The notes: generated from the letters alone by a model not told the origin. Positions 7,571-14,480 are shown, counted from the first letter of the stretch. The stretch is 41,835 nt of DNA from Candidatus Woesearchaeota archaeon (GCA_018302985.1 JAGVZA010000024.1:1-41835); one strand, 5' to 3'. Numbers and translations are program-made.

Positions 7571-8988
7571 GAAGTACTAATGCCTGAAGAAAGACGTTCA
7601 GAAAGACGCTTTCCTCTTTGATAGAGTCTAAGTAAAATATGTGAAGGGTCGTCTTTTCTTAAAGGATTAGAAAGTGGGTTGATAATTTTAGGTCGACTTT
7701 GTTCAGGAATAAATGAGAGTGCACCTGCATATAAACGAGGAAATTGTTGTCTGGAGTTCTTTAAAACTTGAAGCAAAGAAAGATATTGTGCTACAAAATA
7801 ATGTTCAGGTGTTCCAAGAGGAAGATGAGAAATGCCAGAGGGAGGATTTTTAGAGACGTTAGATACTCCGGAAAGATAAGTAAACACCCTTCCTATATTG
7901 TTGAAAAGAACCGCTGTAGATCCTAAATCAAATCGTTGTTCTCTAGTAAGATGAATCATCAATTCAGGAGAATGTCTTGAAACTAAAGTATCAAATTGTT
8001 TGTTATAAATGTCAAAACGCTGATCTAGTGAAAACATAGCTTTGAATCGAGGATCCATCAAGAGAGAGATCATATCTAAATCAATAGGCCCCCAACTCAT
8101 GTCTGTAAGATCGCAGAGTGCAAAAGAAGTTGGTGAGTCAGAGCCATCTCTTGAACGATAAAGAATATTATCCGGACGGAAATCTCGATGAATGACTCCT
8201 TCAGAAGCACCTAAGTAATCTGCTAATGCTGGACGTTCACGAGTATATCTATTTCTCCATCCAGTTAAACGATTATCCCGAGCCAGAGAATTAGTTAATA
8301 ATTGAGTGAGTATTTTTTTATCTTCATGAGGGAAAGCAAGATGGTCTGCAGTTCTAAAAAAAGCATTGAAATTTTCATCCAAAATATTAAGAAAATCGAA
8401 ATAATCATGTGATCGAAGACAAACATCGCCAGGTTTTGATCTGGCTAATTGTGAAATTCCTGCCAGAGTGGTATGGGCTTGATCCAGAACAGTTTCCAAA
8501 TCATGCTGTACTTCCTGAACTAAACTTTCTCTTTTTCTCTGACTTCGCATTCGTTTAAAAGCCCGATATTGTGCTTCGAAACGTTTATTATAGGATCCGT
8601 TAAGAGCTTCCATAACAACTAAATGATCTGAAGAGTTATGCAAAAAAGGTTCAGGTTGATTAGGATCAATCTCATGAAGACGTGTAAGATTAATATATTC
8701 CCATTGATCTAAAGGTTTTGCTGAAGTAGGAACACCAGGGTGCATAGGTATGCTCTCATCTGGAGAAAGAAATCGTTTAACAACAAAAGCTTTGCTTTCA
8801 CGGAGGCGATCAGAAGATTTAACAGTAACTTTATAGACTTCTGAGTGTGTGCCGCAATAAATTAGTTCAGGGTTAATTCGAGCATCTGAAGAAAGATCAA
8901 AAGATTTAGGGAGAACACTTTGAAGAAATTTAGGAGTTACTAGAGATCTAATCCACTTCAAATCCGGTGTAGTTTCGACAGGTACCAT
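7567..8988 (-). CDS. Aminoglycoside-phosphotransferase-like (APH/choline kinase fold) kinase
   Basis: A 473-residue protein with the catalytic core of the APH-type small-molecule or protein kinase fold. The Brenner motif is HRDFRPDN at residues 267-274 and the metal-binding segment CDLTDMSWGPIDLDM starts at 292, matching the HGDLHPGN and IDWEDAGLGDPxxDLA pattern of the family. FVVKRF near residue 68 probably supplies the ATP lysine, after a short glycine-containing loop (CGTHSEVYKV). The N-terminal lobe contains an unusually long charged insertion (about 130-160, basic) before the core. The phosphate acceptor is not identifiable. It is the first gene of a pair with the NUDIX-like gene. GGAGAGGTG lies about 12 bases before the start, and a TATA element lies about 46 bases upstream. 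Confidence 0.68.
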   Translation of the reverse strand: MVPVETTPDLKWIRSLVTPKFLQSVLPKSFDLSSDARINPELIYCGTHSEVYKVTVKSSDRLRESKAFVVKRFLSPDESIPMHPGVPTSAKPLDQWEYINLTRLHEIDPNQPEPFLHNSSDHLVVMEALNGSYNKRFEAQYRAFKRMRSQRKRESLVQEVQHDLETVLDQAHTTLAGISQLARSKPGDVCLRSHDYFDFLNILDENFNAFFRTADHLAFPHEDKKILTQLLTNSLARDNRLTGWRNRYTRERPALADYLGASEGVIHRDFRPDNILYRSRDGSDSPTSFALCDLTDMSWGPIDLDMISLLMDPRFKAMFSLDQRFDIYNKQFDTLVSRHSPELMIHLTREQRFDLGSTAVLFNNIGRVFTYLSGVSNVSKNPPSGISHLPLGTPEHYFVAQYLSLLQVLKNSRQQFPRLYAGALSFIPEQSRPKIINPLSNPLRKDDPSHILLRLYQRGKRLSERLSSGISTS

Positions 8989-9014
8989 ATTTCATCATTT
9001 CACCTCTCCCATAT

Positions 9015-9031
9015 CTTTCCCGTTAGGAAAG
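9015..9031. repeat. Short perfect inverted repeat in the kinase-gene leader
   Basis: CTTTCC and GGAAAG flank a five-base spacer. The repeat lies between the TATA element of the kinase gene and its ribosome-binding site, so it covers the expected transcription start. It also follows the stop of the AbrB-PhoU gene at 9049. It could be an operator, a leader hairpin or part of the upstream gene's 3' end; chance is also possible for arms of six bases. Confidence 0.35.
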
Positions 9032-9033
9032 CA

Positions 9034-9041
9034 TTTATAAA
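9034..9041 (-). promoter_or_regulatory. TATA box for the kinase/NUDIX pair
   Basis: TTTATAAA, an archaeal box A, lies 46 bases upstream of the kinase start. Transcription would begin near 9010-9012, giving a leader of about 22 bases that holds the GGAGAGGTG ribosome-binding site. The box sits just past the stop of the upstream AbrB-PhoU gene, so the kinase/NUDIX pair has its own promoter. Confidence 0.55.
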
Positions 9042-9048
9042 ACTTGCC

Positions 9049-10017
9049 TTAAGCCATATATTTTCCTTCTTCCCTATAGACTAAACGAACAAGATTGCGA
9101 ATAAGGACTACCGTCGTCTTAAGACGTTCATACGCTGAAAATAAGTAAGGATCCTTGCATCTTTTAAGAGCAGCATTGCACATATCTAGAACTTTTTCAC
9201 GTTCTCTAGCAAGAAGATATGCAAGACTTTCATCATGAGTATAGATAGATTTCATAACTTCAAGATAAAGCTTATGAATTTTCTCAAAAATAGAAAAATA
9301 ATCTGGCAGTTTTTTAGCAGTCTGTCCTGACTGTAAGATACTTCTACCAATACGTTTAATCTCATCACCTATGAGCTCTAATTGTTGGATTATTTCTCTA
9401 TAGAACAAAAGCTGGGAAGTATTCATTTCTAATCGTTTTGCAAGAGGAGGATATGCAATGCACTTTTTAACGATACGTTCAGAAAGATAAGCTAGGCGAT
9501 TGATGTCTTTATCTCTGCGAAGTAAATCAGAAGAATCATCTTCCAAGGAAAGGTTTTGAAGATCTTCAAACATAGAACGCAAAATAGTGTCAATTCGCCT
9601 TACAATGGTCTTAAAAGAGATTTCTGAAGGGTTAAGAAAATCTTTGGCGACAATCTTATTTTTTGTTTGTTCTATAATTTCCAAAGCCATCAAGTTATTG
9701 AGTAAAGCACGAATAAAAGTTTGTTTTTCACGAAGTGTTTTTTCTCCTTGGAGAATAAAAGTGTCATACCCAGCAAGATATTTGGATGTCACGCGACGTT
9801 CAATATCCGTCTCATCAAAAGAATCAATATCGAGAGTAATAGTTAAAGACTCTGGCCCAGTTTCTTCTATCTTAGAGGTAAGAACAATTTCATTATTGCT
9901 GTTCTCATTCATGTAAATCATATCACCTTTTTCCAAATTATTTTTTTTCAGCCAGTCTTTTGGAATGGATACTACATAAGAACTATTGCCAAATTTGATG
10001 AGTCGTCTATAATCCAT
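9049..10017 (-). CDS. AbrB-domain plus PhoU-domain regulator
   Basis: The N-terminal 45 residues (MDYRRLIKFGNSSYVVSIPK start, then KDWLKKNNLEKGD) form a SpoVT/AbrB swapped-hairpin DNA-binding domain. Residues about 125-320 form helical PhoU-like bundles with ERIVKKCIAYPP and EIIQQLELIGDEI. Archaeal proteins of this architecture are annotated as PhoU-like phosphate uptake regulators. I chose ATG 10017 rather than the upstream in-frame start at 10092: it follows a GGGGG ribosome-binding site by about seven bases, the AbrB domain begins exactly there, and the TATA element overlaps the longer start. No phosphate transporter is in the window. It diverges from the acidic small-protein gene. Confidence 0.8.
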   Translation of the reverse strand: MDYRRLIKFGNSSYVVSIPKDWLKKNNLEKGDMIYMNENSNNEIVLTSKIEETGPESLTITLDIDSFDETDIERRVTSKYLAGYDTFILQGEKTLREKQTFIRALLNNLMALEIIEQTKNKIVAKDFLNPSEISFKTIVRRIDTILRSMFEDLQNLSLEDDSSDLLRRDKDINRLAYLSERIVKKCIAYPPLAKRLEMNTSQLLFYREIIQQLELIGDEIKRIGRSILQSGQTAKKLPDYFSIFEKIHKLYLEVMKSIYTHDESLAYLLAREREKVLDMCNAALKRCKDPYLFSAYERLKTTVVLIRNLVRLVYREEGKYMA

Positions 10018-10095
10018 GCATATTCCCCCAAATGAATATAGTTTCAAAATATTTTCTGAAAGTATATCCTTGATATATAGAATATCAGACACCTA

Positions 10096-10103
10096 TATAT
10101 AAA
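10096..10103. promoter_or_regulatory. TATA element shared by two divergent genes
   Basis: TATATAAA on the plus strand reads as TTTATATA on the minus strand, so one element could serve both directions. Leftward it predicts a start near 10071 and a leader of about 54 bases for the AbrB-PhoU gene. Rightward it predicts a start near 10125 and a leader of about 33 bases for the acidic gene at 10158. No second good TATA box is seen between the two genes. AbrB-type proteins often regulate their own promoters, so autoregulation affecting both sides is plausible inference. Confidence 0.5.
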
Positions 10104-10157
10104 TCTATCTCCTATATCCCTCTATCAAAGAAATCACCGAACAGGGGGGTGGAGTCA

Positions 10158-10325
10158 ATGACTATAAAAAATGAAAAATTAGAACGTGGCGAAAGCGAGT
10201 TATTTGACGAGCTCGACGACGACTTTTATAGCGAAGAGGAAATCGGATCTTTATTAGAAGACGATGAAATCTCAGATGAAGAAGAAGCCTTTATGGTTGG
10301 TTACATGGGCTTTGATGAGGGATAA
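10158..10325 (+). CDS. Small highly acidic protein with an EEAFMVGY motif
   Basis: A 55-residue protein with 22 Asp/Glu and only three basic residues. It is preceded by a strong G-rich ribosome-binding site (GGGGGGTGGAG ending about four bases before ATG). After an acidic body it ends with EEEAFMVGYMGFDEG. The motif E-(A/G)-F-M-x-G-Y recurs in the 91-residue protein at 21310-21585, where it is followed in the same chain by a Cys-pair zinc motif. Here the zinc module is instead the next gene, one base after this stop. I do not know its function. The acidity and partner suggest a protein or nucleic-acid-mimic interaction role, which is speculation. Confidence 0.62.
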   Translation: MTIKNEKLERGESELFDELDDDFYSEEEIGSLLEDDEISDEEEAFMVGYMGFDEG

Positions 10326-10326
10326 G

Positions 10327-10470
10327 ATGGGCAAATACAGAAGGTGCCTAACCTGCATGTCACCAGTAATGAAAAGCGCTCGTTCGAATCCATATATGTG
10401 TAGGGAATGTGAGCGAGAAACTGGAAAAGAAGTAGTTGTGCCAATCTATCACCGACAATTTGAAGGATAA
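10327..10470 (+). CDS. Small zinc-ribbon protein
   Basis: A 47-residue basic protein with two CxxC pairs (C7, C10 and C25, C28) spaced as in a zinc ribbon. The start at ATG 10327 is preferred over an in-frame upstream ATG at 10264, because the latter lies inside the acidic gene and the motif begins here, with GAGG about six bases upstream at 10317-10320. It follows the acidic gene with one base between stop and start, so the two are translationally coupled. Such ribbons bind nucleic acid or partner proteins; nothing more specific can be read. The isolated T-loop-like GTTCGAATCC inside it is coding coincidence. Confidence 0.65.
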   Translation: MGKYRRCLTCMSPVMKSARSNPYMCRECERETGKEVVVPIYHRQFEG

Positions 10471-10471
10471 C

Positions 10472-10576
10472 ATGCAACAAGATAAACTAAATAGCAAGAA
10501 AGAAGCGCTGAAAAAAAGAAGGAATGTTGGGGAAAAACCTTTATATCCTATAGATATAGAAATTATTCACGAGTAA
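10472..10576 (+). CDS. Possible small basic peptide downstream of the zinc ribbon
   Basis: A 34-codon open frame starts one base after the zinc-ribbon stop, with GAAGGA four bases before its ATG. It is Lys/Arg-rich in the middle (KKEALKKRR) and ends by overlapping the convergent Hsp20-like gene by 14 bases. If real it would complete an acidic / zinc-ribbon / basic trio. The short length and lack of a recognisable motif make this only a candidate. Confidence 0.25.
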   Translation: MQQDKLNSKKEALKKRRNVGEKPLYPIDIEIIHE

Positions 10577-10943
10577 AAGACTGTGGAACCCTGATAAAAA
10601 GAGTTTCACCTATATATTTTGCTGAGGCATTCAGAATATCTGCAGTTGAAGGCAAATCTATAGAGCGATAATAAGTTTTGACATGTTTGCCATTGTTTTT
10701 TTGTTCTGCTAGAATTTCTACACTCTTGCCAATCATCTTCAAAGTTAAATATTTTTTTTCAATATCAGGCAAGGTGACTTTAATGAAAATCTCTCTGAAG
10801 TTTTGTGACATTTCACTATAAGGTTCTTCGAATTGACCCATAGCTTTGCGTATAGTGTTGATATTCTTTTTAACTATTTTAACAAATCTATTAAGATCTG
10901 TTTGTTCGAGAAATGATAGTCCCTTTTTTGTACGCTTTCCCAC
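10563..10943 (-). CDS. Hsp20/alpha-crystallin-like small protein
   Basis: A 126-residue protein whose second half follows the alpha-crystallin pattern: REIFIKVTLPDIEKKYLTLK (strand, Leu-Pro, then a strand), a loop, YYRSIDLPSTAD and ETLFIRVPQ as the final strand. The usual GVL/GIL motif is replaced by ETLFI, and the flexible C-terminal I-x-I tail is absent, so chaperone activity is uncertain; a CS-domain co-chaperone is an alternative. The start is GTG with GAGG about eight bases upstream. It follows ndk by 21 bases on the same strand and is probably the last gene of the L7Ae operon. Confidence 0.6.
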   Translation of the reverse strand: MGKRTKKGLSFLEQTDLNRFVKIVKKNINTIRKAMGQFEEPYSEMSQNFREIFIKVTLPDIEKKYLTLKMIGKSVEILAEQKNNGKHVKTYYRSIDLPSTADILNASAKYIGETLFIRVPQSFTRE

Positions 10944-10964
10944 AGTAATGCCTCTATTTTGGAA

Positions 10965-11528
10965 TTAATAAAGGTGATGGTCATGTAATCCAGTATAGGA
11001 ATACAATTCTTGTTGTGTAAACCAAAGTGCAATTTCTCTGTCTGCTTCTGCTGGTGTTCCAGAGGCATGCACTAAATTGCGAACACTTCTCTTTTTCTTG
11101 TCGCTTACAGCATAGCTGTCTAAGGAATAATCTCCGCGAATAGTTCCAGGTAAAGCTTGTCTAGGTTCAGTAGAGCCAACAATTTTTCTGCCAAGGTCTA
11201 CAGCATGAGGTCCTTCTAAGACGATAGCAACAATAGGCCCTTCTTGTAAGAATGTTTTGTTCATGCGTTGAACACGATCTGCAATTTGCTTCGGCGTTTC
11301 TTTCATCTCAATGCCTTTTTCAGCATAGCTTTTCTTAGTTTTTTCTGCCAAAGCATTCGCCCATTCATCAGTAACCACATAATGATTGCCAGCAATATGA
11401 TCTGTAGCCTTGACCATTTTCAAGCCAACTATTTTTAAGCCGATATGTTCAAAGCGTTTAAGAATTTCTCCTATTAATCCTCTGACAACACCGTCGTGTT
11501 TGACAAGAATTAAAGTGCGTTCAATCAT
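10965..11528 (-). CDS. ndk: Nucleoside diphosphate kinase, long form
   Basis: It transfers the gamma phosphate between nucleoside tri- and diphosphates through a phosphohistidine. The catalytic His is H154 in NLVHASGT. The N-terminal RTLILVKHDGVVRGLIGEI corresponds to the usual KPDG region, with His in place of Pro. At 187 residues it is about 40 longer than most NDKs. The extra length is an insertion at about residues 52-88 (before FLQEGPIVAIVLEG) and a shorter one just before the catalytic His (VSDKKKRS). It belongs to the L7Ae-S28e-L24e-ndk cluster, eight bases after L24e. Confidence 0.93.
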   Translation of the reverse strand: MIERTLILVKHDGVVRGLIGEILKRFEHIGLKIVGLKMVKATDHIAGNHYVVTDEWANALAEKTKKSYAEKGIEMKETPKQIADRVQRMNKTFLQEGPIVAIVLEGPHAVDLGRKIVGSTEPRQALPGTIRGDYSLDSYAVSDKKKRSVRNLVHASGTPAEADREIALWFTQQELYSYTGLHDHHLY

Positions 11529-11536
11529 TTTGTCTT

Positions 11537-11734
11537 TTATTTTGTTTTTTCTTTTACTGGAGCAGTTGTTTCTTTATGTTGTGTCCATCGAGTACGTAAA
11601 GCTTTTCTGCCTAAAACAAGTTCATGTTTCCTGCATTTAGAGCCACAAAAATGAAAGATCTTCGCGTCATTGCGCACATACATAATGCCCGTTCCAGGAG
11701 TAATCTCGCCGCCGCAAAAGCTGCAAAAAGTCAT
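11537..11734 (-). CDS. rpl24e: 50S ribosomal protein L24e
   Basis: A 65-residue large-subunit protein with the L24e/TRASH-like zinc motif CSFCGGEI ... FHFCGSKC and a basic C-terminus ([10 protein letters not shown]). The four Cys residues bind zinc. Its start overlaps the S28e stop by four bases, so the two are translationally coupled. Length is normal for archaea. Confidence 0.96.
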   Translation of the reverse strand: MTFCSFCGGEITPGTGIMYVRNDAKIFHFCGSKCRKHELVLGRKALRTRWTQHKETTAPVKEKTK

Positions 11735-12081
11735 GTTTTTCTGCCACCTTTAGAATTTTGTGTTAAGCTGCGAGCTTCAATTTCTGTTTCTCGTAAAAGA
11801 ATAATATCATTTTCTCTGATAGGTCCTTTGACATTTCTTCTCATGACTTTTCCTTTATCAATACCATCGAGTAATTTGCAACGAACTTGAATAATGCCTC
11901 CTCGAGTGCCTGTTCTCCCTACAATTTCTTCAACTACTGCAGGTAAGGCTGGAGTAAAATTAACAGTGGTTCCTTTTTGTTGTGCAGCAGGTTGTTGCTC
12001 TGGAGCTTGCGCTGATGGAGCTGGCTTCTTGCCTTGAGCTGCTGGTGGAGCTTGTTTTTGTTCAGGTTGTTTTTCAGCCAT
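11731..12081 (-). CDS. rps28e: 30S ribosomal protein S28e with N-terminal extension
   Basis: The S28e core begins near residue 42 ([20 protein letters not shown]) and includes [19 protein letters not shown] and [11 protein letters not shown], an OB-fold that binds near the mRNA exit site. Archaeal S28e is normally about 70 residues. The first 37 residues here are a Gln/Pro/Ala-rich low-complexity extension with no internal Met to give a shorter start. It sits ten bases after L7Ae and overlaps L24e by four. Confidence 0.95.
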   Translation of the reverse strand: MAEKQPEQKQAPPAAQGKKPAPSAQAPEQQPAAQQKGTTVNFTPALPAVVEEIVGRTGTRGGIIQVRCKLLDGIDKGKVMRRNVKGPIRENDIILLRETEIEARSLTQNSKGGRKT

Positions 12082-12091
12082 AGTTTAAACC

Positions 12092-12421
12092 TTATTTTAA
12101 TTTAGCTGCGATTTCTTTAATTAAGTCTGCAGCATCGCCTTCTTGGATAATTGCAACGCTAACAGTTGGAACGCTTAAGCCTGCAGCTGCGCCTAATTCT
12201 TCTTTGCTAGCATCTTTGATAAAAGGAACTTTCTTTTCAGCACATAAGGGTCCCAAGTGCATAACAATTTCAGCAGGATTAGCATCTTTGGCAATTACAA
12301 CAAGTTTAGCTTGACCACGTTCTATGGTCTTAGTAGTTTCATTAGTACCTTTTCTAATTTTTCCCGTCTTGCGGGCAATTTCAACAGCTTCGTAAGCTTT
12401 TTTTAAGAGATCGTCTGACAT
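12092..12421 (-). CDS. rpl7ae: Ribosomal protein L7Ae
   Basis: A kink-turn-binding protein of the large ribosomal subunit that in archaea also serves in C/D and H/ACA RNPs and RNase P. Recognisable segments are [24 protein letters not shown] and the [16 protein letters not shown] loop near the C-terminus. It is 109 residues where about 120 is usual. GGGAGGTAT lies about five bases before ATG, and it is the first gene of the L7Ae-S28e-L24e-ndk-Hsp20-like run. Divergent from gltX, with 120 bases between them holding TATA-like elements for both. Confidence 0.96.
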   Translation of the reverse strand: MSDDLLKKAYEAVEIARKTGKIRKGTNETTKTIERGQAKLVVIAKDANPAEIVMHLGPLCAEKKVPFIKDASKEELGAAAGLSVPTVSVAIIQEGDAADLIKEIAAKLK

Positions 12422-12541
12422 CGTATACCTCCCTCAAACCTTTAAGGTCATTGGTATCAAAAGATTCAGCTTAACGCTTTAAAAAGGTTTCTATAGGAGT
12501 GTGAAGAAAAGAGATATAAACAGTATCAAATTATCAAACTC

Positions 12542-14182
12542 ATGAGTTCCATACAAGAAACTGCATACAAGTACGCTTTGCAAAACGCTGTTAGATATAA
12601 TGGTAAAGCTAATCCAGGTGCAGTTATAGGAAAGCTCTTTCTAGAACATAAAGACATCAAAAAAGAAGAAGTGATTAAAACTGTTAATGAGATAGTCAAA
12701 AAAGTCAACAAGCTCTCAGTAGAAGAGCAAACAAAAGAACTAGACAAGTTAGCTCCAGAGTTATTACATATAGAAACAAAAAAAACTGACTTCAAAGAAT
12801 TACCAAATGCGGTTATGGGTAAAGTAAAAACTCGTATAGCACCAGAACCTTCAAAATATATGCATCTAGGTCACGCCCTAGTATTCATCATCAACAAAGC
12901 ATATGCGGACAAGTACAAAGGAAAATGTTTATTTCGTTTAGAAGATACTAATCCAGAAAAAGCAACACAGGAATTTGTAGATAGTATGGATGTAGATATG
13001 AAATGGCTCCATTTAACCTATGATCAGAAAATTATTTGCTCTGACAGAATGGACATGTATTACAAATCTGCTGAAAAGCTAATTGCTGATAGTAATGCTT
13101 ACGTATGCACTTGTAGTCAAGAAGAAGTAAAAGCAGGAAGAGAGAAAAAAGTCCGTTGTACTTGTCTAAAGAAACTAAAACACAAAGAAGAATGGAAAAA
13201 GATATTAGAAGGTAAATATGAAGAAGGAAAAGCAAATCTAAGACTTGTTGGAGATATGGAATCAGATAATGGAGTGTTACGTGATCCTATTATCATGCGT
13301 ATTTCCAAGAAAAAACATTATGCGAAAGGAAATAAGTATTATGCATGGCCTATGTATGATTTTGAAAATGCTATTGAAGATTCTATTGAAAATGTAACTC
13401 ATATTGTAAGAAGTAAAGAATTCGAATTACGTTTATTTTTACAAAATCTTATCAAAGACATGCTCAAATTACCCAAGCAAGAAGTAATTGAAATAGGACG
13501 TTTTAATATTATAGGACATACAACACAAGGAAGAGAGATTCGTGCGTTAATTGAGTCTGGAAAAGTAAAAAGTTGGGATGATCCTCAATTAGTCACGCTC
13601 AAAGCTCTGCGTCGCCGTGGCTTCGATCCAGAAACCTTCTGGGACTTGGCTAAAGAAGTAGGTTTGTCCAAATCAGAAACTAATATCAGTGAAGAAATGC
13701 TCGAAACATTAAACAGAAAGCGTATCGACAAAAAAGCAAAAAGATACTTTATGATAGAAAATCCTAAGAAAATAATGATTGGGGATCATAAGCTCAAAGA
13801 AACAAACGTGCCATTGCATCCAGAAGTGAAGGAATATGGTCATAAAGTTATCAAAATCAATAATGAGTTTTATATAGAAGATGAAATTAAAAAAGGAAAA
13901 GTCTACAGATTTATGCACTTGTTCAACTTCAAAGATAATAAATTTGTTTCAGAACCTTATGATCAAAAATTAAATGCGCAGTTAATCCACTGGTTGCCTG
14001 TAGCAAAAGAGGTAGTAAATGTAGAAATTCTCATGAAAGATGGAACAACTAAAACAGGATTGGGAGAGCCAGCGTTAAAAGATCTCAAAGTTGATGAAGT
14101 TGTTCAATTCGAAAGAAAGTTCTTCGCTAGATTAGAAAGAAAAGACAAAGATAAACTCTATTTTGTTTATACCCACAAGTAA
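12542..14182 (+). CDS. gltX: Glutamyl-tRNA synthetase, archaeal type, divergent KMSKS
   Basis: It charges tRNA with glutamate. The class I HIGH motif is HLGH at residues 108-111 after RIAPEPSKYM, and the archaeal segment WDDPQLVTLKALRRRGF follows near residue 345. Two CxC pairs (around 189-191 and 206-208) could bind zinc. The anticodon-binding beta barrels fill the C-terminal third. Two active-site regions are unusual. The place of the archaeal L-S-x-S-K motif reads HTTQGREI (326-333), and the usual RGxxH segment reads VRSKEFELR (289-297). The gene is complete at 546 residues, so loss of function is unlikely, but the active site is atypical. It is divergent from L7Ae. Confidence 0.9.
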   Translation: MSSIQETAYKYALQNAVRYNGKANPGAVIGKLFLEHKDIKKEEVIKTVNEIVKKVNKLSVEEQTKELDKLAPELLHIETKKTDFKELPNAVMGKVKTRIAPEPSKYMHLGHALVFIINKAYADKYKGKCLFRLEDTNPEKATQEFVDSMDVDMKWLHLTYDQKIICSDRMDMYYKSAEKLIADSNAYVCTCSQEEVKAGREKKVRCTCLKKLKHKEEWKKILEGKYEEGKANLRLVGDMESDNGVLRDPIIMRISKKKHYAKGNKYYAWPMYDFENAIEDSIENVTHIVRSKEFELRLFLQNLIKDMLKLPKQEVIEIGRFNIIGHTTQGREIRALIESGKVKSWDDPQLVTLKALRRRGFDPETFWDLAKEVGLSKSETNISEEMLETLNRKRIDKKAKRYFMIENPKKIMIGDHKLKETNVPLHPEVKEYGHKVIKINNEFYIEDEIKKGKVYRFMHLFNFKDNKFVSEPYDQKLNAQLIHWLPVAKEVVNVEILMKDGTTKTGLGEPALKDLKVDEVVQFERKFFARLERKDKDKLYFVYTHK

Positions 14183-14183
14183 C

Positions 14184-14480
14184 ATGGAAAATTTAGGACT
14201 ATTAGCGGATGATGAAATAGAACGTTTAAAGCAAGAAGGAAGATTAATAGGACCAACAAGTAGCGTTCCTGTAGAAGCTATACGCGCATTGCTTAATGCA
14301 TTAGGATCCTATGTAAGGGTTGAAAATCCCACACAAATGCCTCAAGGTGCATCAGTAATGAGGATAGGTACAACACAACAAGAGGGAAAAGGAACAGAAA
14401 ATGTAGTGTTTGGAATAGGGTATGTACAAACTGCTAAAGGTCTACAACAAGTAATTCAGAGTTATAGAACAAAAGAATAA
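14184..14480 (+). CDS. Small protein of unknown function
   Basis: I do not recognise this 98-residue protein. The start at ATG 14184 is one base after the gltX stop, so it is translationally coupled to gltX; an in-frame upstream start lies inside gltX and is less likely. The N-terminus is helical and acidic (LADDEIERLKQEG). The rest alternates short strands (SYVRVENP, SVMRIGTT, NVVFGIGYVQ). No Cys pair, signal or membrane segment is seen. It ends immediately before the convergent uppS stop with no gap. Confidence 0.6.
   Translation: MENLGLLADDEIERLKQEGRLIGPTSSVPVEAIRALLNALGSYVRVENPTQMPQGASVMRIGTTQQEGKGTENVVFGIGYVQTAKGLQQVIQSYRTKE

Noticed and set aside
10018-10092. Upstream in-frame start extending the AbrB-PhoU protein by 25 residues
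   Set aside because: It falls at the TATA element and upstream of the expected RNA start. The domain and a GGGGG ribosome site fit ATG 10017.
10382-10391. GTTCGAATCC, like a tRNA T-loop
   Set aside because: It lies inside the zinc-ribbon coding sequence, with no matching acceptor, D-arm or anticodon stem around it.
10536-10556. TTTATATCC-like element at the end of the zinc-ribbon unit as a promoter
   Set aside because: Only convergent 3' ends follow it on the plus strand, so there is no gene for it to drive.
12526-12795. Minus-strand frame opposite the start of gltX
   Set aside because: Shadow of the gltX N-terminal codons, without ribosome site or recognisable protein.
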